From Actinokineospora terrae (GTDB taxonomy: Bacteria > Actinomycetota > Actinomycetes > Mycobacteriales > Pseudonocardiaceae), in contig NZ_FOGI01000002.1 in the NCBI RefSeq assembly GCF_900111175.1, forward strand, positions 480,022 to 544,021: DNA of 64,000 nucleotides, written 5' to 3'. Positions 57,775 through 64,000 of the stretch are shown here, one piece after another. Each line of letters opens with the position of its first letter. Position 1 is the stretch's first letter. The position numbers were made by a program, and so were the translations under genes. The notes beneath the pieces are model-generated. The model saw only the letters and a program-made list of their open reading frames with translations. It ran no database searches and was not told the DNA's origin.

Positions 57775-58374
57775 TCACCGAAGCCTGGAAGTCGCGGTGG
57801 GCTCCAGGAACAGGTGCTCGGGCTCCTGGACCGCGCGCCGCGCCCAGGCCTCGGGCGTCGGCGGGATGGCGGTGTCCAGGGAGAGGGTGACGAGCACGTG
57901 CTCACCCTCGCGGACCGGCAGCGCCGGGAACTCGTTCGGCCCGGGGTGGGTGGCCAGCACCAGCGGGTCGACGCCCTCGCCAGCCAGGTCGTCCGCCGGA
58001 CCGTCGAAGTAGTGGATGCTGATCCGCACCGGACCCGCCTCGTCGCGGGGCTCCGGGAAGGACCCGCGCACCGGCCGCAGCAGCAGCACGTCCCGGAAGT
58101 CCACCATGGTCGCGTTGGCCGCGGCGCTGTGCTCGGCCCACACCGGTCCCGAGTAGAACGCGGTCAGCGACGGCCCGCGCCCGGCCAGGTCCGGGAAGCC
58201 GCGCAGCCAGATGAACCGGTCCGGCTCGGACGGCCGGCGGAAGGTGCCCAGGATCGGCATCCCGACCGCGGCCTGCGAGTCGACGAACTCGCGCTCGAAC
58301 AGCTCGACCAACTCGTCGCGCCGCCCCGGGTGCAGCGTGTACCGGCGCAGCTCGACGATCCCCAGCGCTGACAT
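57775..58374 (-). CDS. NIPSNAP family protein
   Basis: A 199-residue protein of two ferredoxin-like NIPSNAP halves: IVELRRYTLHPGRRDELVELFEREF and GTFRRPSEPDRFIWLRGFPDLAGR in the first, GPVRISIHYFDG in the second. No catalytic residues are defined for the family; a monooxygenase-like or binding role is possible. Monocistronic by spacing, in the same direction as the sigma/DGPF pair. Confidence 0.88.
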   Translation of the reverse strand: MSALGIVELRRYTLHPGRRDELVELFEREFVDSQAAVGMPILGTFRRPSEPDRFIWLRGFPDLAGRGPSLTAFYSGPVWAEHSAAANATMVDFRDVLLLRPVRGSFPEPRDEAGPVRISIHYFDGPADDLAGEGVDPLVLATHPGPNEFPALPVREGEHVLVTLSLDTAIPPTPEAWARRAVQEPEHLFLEPTATSRLR

Positions 58375-58414
58375 GTGCCGTCCTCCCCCTGTGGCCCGGT
58401 TGCCGGGGGCAAGG

Positions 58415-60328
58415 TTACGGGCGGTCCCTGGTCTGGGCGGCGAGGGTCGAGTCGGTCATCAGCGTCGGCCTGCGCATCCACGCCCCGTGCGGGCGGGCGA
58501 GCAGCGCGTCGAGCGGCTCGGGCTCGCCGAGGTGGAAGCCCTGGGCGACCCGGACCCCCAGCCGCGAGAGCGCCTCGACCTGGGTGGCGCGCTCCACCCA
58601 CTCGGCGACCACGGACAGCCCGAGGCCGCGGGCGATGTCGACGATGCCCTGCACCAGGACGGTGTCGCGGCTGCCGTAGTCGATGCCGTGGATGAACTCG
58701 CCGTCGATCTTCAGGCCGGTGATGGGCAGCTGCTTGAGGTGCACGAACGAGCCGAAGCCGGAGCCGAAGTCGTCCAGGGTGATCCGGCAGCCGCTGGCCC
58801 GCAGCTGCTGGGCGAGGCTGCGCGCGGCGTCGAGGTTGGTCACCGCGGCGGTCTCGGTGATCTCGAAGCCGAGCCTGCCGGGGGCAACGCCCGCCGCTGT
58901 CAGCCGGTCGAGCACGAACCCGCCGAAGCCCTCGTCCTCCAGCGTGCGGCCGGAGACGTTGACGTTGAACCGCAGCCCCGGGTACGGGTGCTCGACCAGC
59001 GCCTCGATGGCCTTGTCGGCCACCCACCGGTCGATCTCGAAGACCAGGTCGCTGCGCTCGGCGGCGAGCAGGAACTCCCCCGGGCCCAGCCGGGGCTCGC
59101 GGCCGTCCTCCAGCCGCAGCAGCAGCTCGTGGCCGATCACCCGGCCGCTGCCCAGCTTCACCATCGGCATCGCGTTGAGCACGAACCCGCCGTGCTTGAG
59201 CGCCGCGCGGACCCGCTCGATGACGGTGACCCGCAGCGCGGTGTCCTTGTAGTGGCCCTGCTCGTACACGGTGACCCGGTTGCGGCCCGCCGCCTTCGAC
59301 GCGTAGAGCGCCATGTCGGCGTTGGCCAGCACCTCCTGCCAGCCCACGCCGGAGTCGAACGTCGCGATGCCGACGCTGACGGTGATCCGGCTGGCCCCGG
59401 CGACCCCGCTCATCGGGATCGCGGCGATGGCGTTGCGCAGCCGGTCGGCGACCGCCACGGCCTCGCGCTCGTCGGTGTCGGCCAGCACGGCGGCGAACTC
59501 GTCGCCGGAGAGCCTGCCCAGCACCTGACCCCGCACTCCGCCGAGGCGGTCGCGTAAGAGTGAGGCGAGGGTGCACATGACCCGGTCGCCGGTGGGGTGG
59601 CCGTGCAGGTCGTTGATGTCCTTGAAGTGGTCGAGGTCGAGCAAGAGGAACGCCCCGCGCGCGCCCAGCGCCAGTTGGCGTTCCAGTTCCCTGGTCAGCG
59701 CGCGCCGGTTGGGCAGCCCGGTCAGCGGGTCCTCGTCGACCATGCGCAGCAGCTCGTCCTGGTGCCCGGCCAGGCCCGCGGCGTCGAGTTCGCGGGCACG
59801 CCAGCGGGACACGTCGGACACCCGGTAGAGCAACCTGCCCTGGCGGGCCTGGGTGCAGCGGATCTCCAGCCAGCGGTGCCCGGCGCCCTCGGGCAGCGGG
59901 ATGGACACGACCACGTCGGTGCCGCGCGGGCCGTCCGGGGCGCCCGCGAGCAACGCGGTCAGCGCCCGGCCGATGCTCTGCCGCGCGGTCAGGCCGAGCA
60001 GCGCGGACATCGCGGGGTTCAGCCAGCTGATGTGGCCGCGGTGGTCGGTCAGCGCGAAGGCGGTGTCGGTGGTCGCCAGGACCGCGGCGATGTCGGCGCC
60101 GACCAGGTCGTCCGGGGCCTCGTCCTGCGCCTCGTCCCGAGCTCCGCCCGGGGTGGTGCCGTTGGGCGCGGTGCCGTTCGCGGGGCCCGGCTCGGTGTCC
60201 GAGTTGTCCGGGACGCGGTCGGCACTGTCGGCGACGCTGCCGGTACTCTCGGCGAGAGCCGACCCCGGGTCCGCGACCACGACCTCGGTCACTGACTGGT
60301 GAACGCTGTCACACTCGGTGTCACTCAT
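58415..60328 (-). CDS. PAS-GGDEF-EAL cyclic-di-GMP signalling protein
   Basis: The product has 637 residues. A low-complexity acidic leader (~1-75) precedes a PAS domain (~78-175). The GGDEF domain (~198-355) has DPLTGLPNRRAL and the site SGDEF (274-278), a variant of GGDEF. The EAL domain (~365-625) has ELL (401-403) instead of EAL but keeps the Glu, plus NVSGRTLED, EITET, DDFGSGFGS (519-527) and KIDGEF with the catalytic Lys540. Both activities are therefore possible. There are no TM helices, so it is a cytosolic sensor. ATG is chosen; a GTG one codon upstream is equal. Confidence 0.92.
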   Translation of the reverse strand: MSDTECDSVHQSVTEVVVADPGSALAESTGSVADSADRVPDNSDTEPGPANGTAPNGTTPGGARDEAQDEAPDDLVGADIAAVLATTDTAFALTDHRGHISWLNPAMSALLGLTARQSIGRALTALLAGAPDGPRGTDVVVSIPLPEGAGHRWLEIRCTQARQGRLLYRVSDVSRWRARELDAAGLAGHQDELLRMVDEDPLTGLPNRRALTRELERQLALGARGAFLLLDLDHFKDINDLHGHPTGDRVMCTLASLLRDRLGGVRGQVLGRLSGDEFAAVLADTDEREAVAVADRLRNAIAAIPMSGVAGASRITVSVGIATFDSGVGWQEVLANADMALYASKAAGRNRVTVYEQGHYKDTALRVTVIERVRAALKHGGFVLNAMPMVKLGSGRVIGHELLLRLEDGREPRLGPGEFLLAAERSDLVFEIDRWVADKAIEALVEHPYPGLRFNVNVSGRTLEDEGFGGFVLDRLTAAGVAPGRLGFEITETAAVTNLDAARSLAQQLRASGCRITLDDFGSGFGSFVHLKQLPITGLKIDGEFIHGIDYGSRDTVLVQGIVDIARGLGLSVVAEWVERATQVEALSRLGVRVAQGFHLGEPEPLDALLARPHGAWMRRPTLMTDSTLAAQTRDRP

Positions 60329-60391
60329 CACCCCAACCCCTCACCCGTTCTCGTGGGGACACGAGCACGAAGCGTAGTGGACCGGTGATGT

Positions 60392-60775
60392 TCAGCGCAG
60401 GCGCTCAAGGCCTTTCGCGCCCTCGCGCACCCGCTCGGCGAGTTCACCCAGCTCAGCGGGGGTGGCCCCGTCCTCGGCGGCGGTGAGCACGTCCTCGGCG
60501 GCGCAGCGCAGCTGGAAGAGCCGATCCTGCAGGTCGGCGAACTCGGCGGTGGACAGGACCACCGCGTCCTCCGGCAACCCGCCGCGCTGGACCGCGGTGC
60601 GCCGCTCGTAGGCCCGCTGCCTGCACGCTTGGGCGCAGTACCGGCGACGGCGGCCGGTGCCGGTCTCGTCCGGCAGTTGCGCCCCGCACCACCCACACGG
60701 GTTAGCCCGACCGGGTCGGCGCCTGCCGTGGCCGAAGGGGTCTGCCGCCGCGGCCTGGGTTGTGGTCGAGGACAT
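60392..60775 (-). CDS. Small zinc-finger-like protein
   Basis: A 127-residue protein. CGWCGAQLP followed by RRYCAQACRQRAYERR gives a CxxC...CxxxC zinc-finger-like arrangement at ~27-56. The rest is a helical region with LQDRLFQLRCAAEDVL and ELAERVREGAKGLERL, probably a coiled coil. The family is common in actinobacteria without known function; DNA or RNA binding is likely. TAGCGT lies 8 nt before the ATG on its strand and no Shine-Dalgarno is visible, so it is probably leaderless. Confidence 0.82.
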   Translation of the reverse strand: MSSTTTQAAAADPFGHGRRRPGRANPCGWCGAQLPDETGTGRRRRYCAQACRQRAYERRTAVQRGGLPEDAVVLSTAEFADLQDRLFQLRCAAEDVLTAAEDGATPAELGELAERVREGAKGLERLR

Positions 60776-60842
60776 GGCCGGTGACGCTATCCGGACACCC
60801 GGAGTGCACCGCCGCGCCACGCCGCTGGGGCACACTCGAGGG

Positions 60843-61637
60843 GTGAGCCCCACGTCACCGCCCCGCCACGGCTTCCTCGAAGGCCCTTACCCGCGCGCGT
60901 TCGTCCACCGTGGCTGGCACTACGGCGACCTCGCGGGCATGGAGAACTCGCTCACCGCGTTCCGCCGCGCCGCCGCGGAGGGCTTCACCTACCTGGAGAC
61001 CGACGTCCACGCCACCAGCGACGGCGTCGTCGTCGTGCACCACGACAGCACCCTGGACCGCACCACCGACGCGACGGGCCCGGTGGCGGCCAGGCCGTGG
61101 CGGGAGGTGTCCCAGGCGAAGATCAACGGCGTCGAGCCGGTCAGCACGCTGGCCGACCTGCTGGAGGAGCTGCCTGCCGCGCGGATCAACATCGACGTGA
61201 AGGCCGAGTCGGCGATCGCCCCGGTGCTGGAGCTGCTGCGCCGCACGGGCGCGGCCGACCGGGTGTGCCTGGCGTCGTTCTCCGAGGGGCGGCTGGCCCG
61301 GATCCGCAAGCTGGCCGGTCCCGGGGTGCTGACCTCGATGGGCATGCGCGCGATGGTCGGCTTCTGGGCGGCCAGGCGGTTGCCGTCGGCGCTGCTGAGG
61401 CCGGGACCGCGCCCGCTGGTGGCCCAGGTGCCCGTCCGCCACGGCCCGCTGCGCGTGGTCGACGCCGCCCTGATCGCCGCGGCGAAGCGGCGGGCGGCCG
61501 AGGTCCACGTCTGGACCATCGACGACCCGGCCGAGATGCGCACCCTCCTGGACCTGGGCGTCGACGGCCTGATGACGGACAAACCCGGCGTCCTCAAGGA
61601 CGTGCTCGTCGAACGCGACCTCTGGCAGCACGCCTGA
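60843..61637 (+). CDS. Glycerophosphodiester phosphodiesterase
   Basis: A 264-residue GDPD-family enzyme that hydrolyses glycerophosphodiesters to glycerol 3-phosphate and an alcohol. The TIM-barrel signature is intact: FVHRGWHYGDLAGMENSL (HRG and EN), YLETDVHATSDGVVVVHHDSTLDRTT (E-x-D Mg ligands, catalytic His), VEPVSTLADLLEEL, INIDVKAE and VHVWTIDDPAEM. No signal peptide, so cytosolic. GTG start, 6 nt after CACACT, is probably leaderless. It lies divergent to the zinc-finger gene. Confidence 0.93.
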   Translation: MSPTSPPRHGFLEGPYPRAFVHRGWHYGDLAGMENSLTAFRRAAAEGFTYLETDVHATSDGVVVVHHDSTLDRTTDATGPVAARPWREVSQAKINGVEPVSTLADLLEELPAARINIDVKAESAIAPVLELLRRTGAADRVCLASFSEGRLARIRKLAGPGVLTSMGMRAMVGFWAARRLPSALLRPGPRPLVAQVPVRHGPLRVVDAALIAAAKRRAAEVHVWTIDDPAEMRTLLDLGVDGLMTDKPGVLKDVLVERDLWQHA

Positions 61638-61734
61638 GCACACGCGCCCCGGGGGCGGCGAAGGTCACGACGGCGCGGGCGGGAATCGGCGCCGGGTGCT
61701 CCCGAAACGGCCCGGGACCGGGCATCCTTGCCGG

Positions 61735-62442
61735 GTGAGCACCCCACCCGCGACGGACACCGGTACGACGACCTCGACGGCGGCGGGCGAGTCGGTGGAT
61801 CTCGTGACGGCGGTGGTGGCCGCGCTCGGCCCGGTGGGGTCCGGGGTGACCGTGCTGGTGGGCGAGGACCGGGAGGTCCTGTCCGCGTTGCGCGCCCGCG
61901 GGCCGGTCGTCGCGGTCGGGTCCGCGGTGCGGGCGGCGACCGACGCGTTGCCGTTGGTCGACGACGCGGCCGAGGCGCTGGTGGCGGTGCACGCGCTGCG
62001 GGAGGTCGAGGACCTCGACGCCGCGATCGCCGGGTTCGCGCGGGTCGTGGGCGACGGCGGCCGGGTGGTGATCGCGGCGAACGCGCTGGCGCACCGCCGG
62101 GAGCTGCGCGGGGTGTGGGCGACGGCGGCCCGGGACTGCGGCGTGGTCGACCCGCCGCCGCTGCTGGACATCGACGAGCGGTTCCCGCTCGACCACGCGC
62201 GGGCCTGGATGCAGCGCCACCTCGCCGACGTCACCGTCACCCCCGTGCGCGGCGCCACGACACTCGACACCGCCCAGGTCCTCGCGCTGCTGCGGGCGGA
62301 GCGCCCGGACACCGCCGGGGTCACCTGGGACCTGTTGGCGTCGGTGGCGGAGAGCCGGGTCCGGGACGTGGTCGCCGAGCACGGCGGCTTCACGCTGTCC
62401 ACGTTGACCGGCATCGCGACCGGCGTCGTCCGGGGGGCGTGA
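61735..62442 (+). CDS. Methyltransferase-like protein with degenerate SAM motifs
   Basis: A 235-residue protein that shows the strand order of class I methyltransferases (VTVLVGEDREVL, VVAVGSAVRAATDALP, ALREVEDLDAAIAGFARVVGDGGRVVIAANAL) but lacks the glycine-rich motif I. It keeps the G-D-G-G-R-V-V-I post-motif region. It may be a pseudo-enzyme or bind another ligand. GTG start 6 nt after CATCCT without Shine-Dalgarno. Function unknown. Confidence 0.75.
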   Translation: MSTPPATDTGTTTSTAAGESVDLVTAVVAALGPVGSGVTVLVGEDREVLSALRARGPVVAVGSAVRAATDALPLVDDAAEALVAVHALREVEDLDAAIAGFARVVGDGGRVVIAANALAHRRELRGVWATAARDCGVVDPPPLLDIDERFPLDHARAWMQRHLADVTVTPVRGATTLDTAQVLALLRAERPDTAGVTWDLLASVAESRVRDVVAEHGGFTLSTLTGIATGVVRGA

Positions 62443-62556
62443 CCCCGCCACGTGTCTGTTTGGACTCGACCGATCCGCAGGCCAGGTAAGGCAAGTACGC
62501 TGCCGCCTGCGTGATCGGCGTTACCCCTGACGGCAGTTCCCCGCACGGAGGCGGTC

Positions 62557-63975
62557 TTGAGCACGGTGGACGACAGCCAGACAGCCGAGGCCAGGAAGCG
62601 GGAGCAACGGGGGTGGTGTTGGTACGACTGGGCGAACTCCGTGTTCCCCACGTCGGTCACGACCGTCTTCGGTTCGCTCTACCTCACCGAGGTAGCCGCA
62701 TCGGCCGCGATGGCCGACAAGACGCTCAACGGCCCCAACCCCTGCCCGGCTGACGGCGCGGGCAACACCGACAAGCTGCAGAACTGCGACATCAGCCTGT
62801 TCGGCCTGGACTTCCCCGCGGGCTCGCTCTGGGGCTACCTGCTCTCGATCGCGACCGTGATCCAGGTGCTGGTGGTGCCGCTGATGGGCGCGATCGCGGA
62901 CCGCTCGACGAACAAGAAGCCGATGCTGGCCGCGTTCGCGTTCGGCGGTTCGCTGGCCACGGTGGCGATGGCGCTGGTCAGCGGCACGAACTGGGAGCTG
63001 GGGGTGGTGCTGTTCATCCTCGGCAACATCGGCTACGGCACCTCGGTGGTCGTGTACTACTCGTACCTGACCGAGATCAGCACGGCCGACGAGCGCGACG
63101 GGCTCTCCGCGCGCGGCTGGGCGTTCGGGTACCTGGGCGGTGGCTGCGCGCTGGCCATCCAGCTGGTGATCTACCTGTTCCGCGACAGCATCGGCATCAC
63201 CTCGGGCAACGCCGCGCAGATCGCGTTCGTGCTCTCCGGCATCTGGTGGGCGCTGTTCACCATCATCCCGCTCAAGCGGCTGCGCGGGCACCACGACCGG
63301 CCGCCCGGCGAGGCCGCGCGAGGCTCCGTGCTGACCGCGGGCTTCCGCGAGCTGCGCACGACGCTGCGCGAGGCGAAGGCGTACCCGCTGACGCTGGCGT
63401 TCCTGGGCACGTACCTGATCTACACCGACGGCATCGCCACCGTCGCCAACGTCTCCGCCCAGTACGGCCGCGAGGAGCTCAAGTTCGAGGCGGACGTGCT
63501 GATCACCACGATCCTCATCGTGCAGTTCGTGGCGTTCTTCGGCGGCGTGCTGCACGGGCTGGTGGCGCGCAGGCTCGGCGCCAAGAAGACGATCATGGGC
63601 AGCCTGGCGGTGTGGGTCGTGGTGATCGGCGCCGCCTACTTCGTGCAGGCAGGCCAGGCGACCCAGTTCTACCTGCTGGCAGGCGGCATCGGGCTGGTGC
63701 TCGGCGGCACGAACGCGCTGTCGCGGTCGCTGTTCAGCCAGCTGGTGCCCGCGGGCAAGGAGGCCCAGTACTTCTCGGTGTACGAGATGGGCGAGCGGGC
63801 CACCTCGTGGCTGGGCCCGCTGCTGTTCGCGGTGATGGCGAGCAGCACCGGCTCCTACCGCTACGCGATCATCTCGCTGGTGGTCTTCTTCGCCGTCGGC
63901 CTGGTGCTCATGTCCTTCGTGCCGGTCCGCAGAGCCATCCGGGCGGCGGGCAACCCGGAGCCCGCCCTGCTGTGA
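62557..63975 (+). CDS. UMF1/Atg22-like MFS transporter
   Basis: The product has 472 residues and about 12 helices. The N-terminal WCWYDWANSVFPTSVTTVF is the UMF1/Atg22-type signature, followed by MGAIADRSTNKKPML (motif A-like loop), YYSYLTEISTADERDGLSARGWAFGYLGGG and SRSLFSQLVPAGKEAQYFSVYEMGER. Yeast Atg22 exports amino acids from vacuoles; bacterial substrates are unknown. The TTG start is fixed by GGAGG 6 nt upstream. The window ends 25 bp after the stop. Confidence 0.92.
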   Translation: MSTVDDSQTAEARKREQRGWCWYDWANSVFPTSVTTVFGSLYLTEVAASAAMADKTLNGPNPCPADGAGNTDKLQNCDISLFGLDFPAGSLWGYLLSIATVIQVLVVPLMGAIADRSTNKKPMLAAFAFGGSLATVAMALVSGTNWELGVVLFILGNIGYGTSVVVYYSYLTEISTADERDGLSARGWAFGYLGGGCALAIQLVIYLFRDSIGITSGNAAQIAFVLSGIWWALFTIIPLKRLRGHHDRPPGEAARGSVLTAGFRELRTTLREAKAYPLTLAFLGTYLIYTDGIATVANVSAQYGREELKFEADVLITTILIVQFVAFFGGVLHGLVARRLGAKKTIMGSLAVWVVVIGAAYFVQAGQATQFYLLAGGIGLVLGGTNALSRSLFSQLVPAGKEAQYFSVYEMGERATSWLGPLLFAVMASSTGSYRYAIISLVVFFAVGLVLMSFVPVRRAIRAAGNPEPALL

Positions 63976-64000
63976 GGCCGGTGCTCTAGGGTTGCCGCCC

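Noticed and set aside
1-64000. CRISPR arrays, tRNA/rRNA genes, insertion sequences, prophage
   Set aside because: No regularly spaced 25-40 bp repeats, no tRNA-like cloverleaf recognised, and no transposase or integrase motifs on reading both strands. A tRNA scan would be the decisive check.

Overview
The window is about 72% G+C by eye, with GTG/TTG starts, many short operons and a gene set typical of a filamentous actinomycete: PucR, ECF42, a mycothiol-type DinB protein, a DasR-type chitin regulon and secreted hydrolases. I would place it in the Pseudonocardiales (Actinokineospora/Saccharothrix-like). That is an inference from gene types and style, since no rRNA or marker gene is present. 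No tRNA, rRNA, CRISPR array, intact transposase or prophage was seen.

Layout. 1-6.2 kb: a fused ECF sigma/anti-sigma membrane protein (cut by the left edge) divergent from a NACHT NTPase with membrane helices and a propeller-like C-terminus. 6.2-9.5 kb: P1 peptidase + TetR, divergent from an amino-acid permease across a clear palindromic operator. 9.5-16.9 kb: an MFS exporter, then a permease/PucR pair divergent from an aldehyde dehydrogenase and a class III aminotransferase, which reads as an omega-amino-acid (beta-alanine-like) catabolic locus. 17-20.8 kb: P450, DHA2 exporter and MarR. 20.8-22 kb: two decayed genes. 22-32.9 kb: a secretion-rich stretch with a GH18 chitinase under a DasR-type site, two paralogous secreted metzincin proteases flanking a small ArsR/SRPBCC operon and a two-component system, then a serine beta-lactamase-like hydrolase and an S33 peptidase.

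33-36.8 kb: ATP-grasp protein, a gene-poor stretch with a hexamer repeat, a divergent DUF5997/LysR-effector-like pair whose products both end in basic tails, and a methyltransferase. 36.8-44.9 kb: the most notable block. A vWA protein, a PP2C phosphatase and a membrane-anchored kinase (a TerY-P-like triad) sit beside a two-gene membrane/Cys-rich unit and a 1014-residue TPR-CHAT caspase-like protein. 44.9-48.6 kb: DoxX-like gene, amidase, a 1.07-kb non-coding region with a duplicated 86-bp block, and nagB; the DoxX-like gene and nagB each have a DasR-type site.

48.6-54 kb: a secreted NlpC/P60 protein and a two-gene unit, a P-loop protein translationally coupled to a membrane-anchored type 1 periplasmic-binding protein. 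54-64 kb: a YcaQ-like glycosylase, PrmC-like methyltransferase, ECF42 sigma with its DGPF partner, NIPSNAP, PAS-GGDEF-EAL, zinc-finger protein, glycerophosphodiesterase, methyltransferase-like protein and a UMF1-type transporter.

Global signals: an 11-bp near-palindrome TCCAC(A/T)GTGGA occurs seven times exactly, far above chance. Three DasR-like sites tie the chitinase, nagB and a DoxX-like gene together. At least ten genes look leaderless, with a -10-like hexamer 6-8 nt before the start codon.
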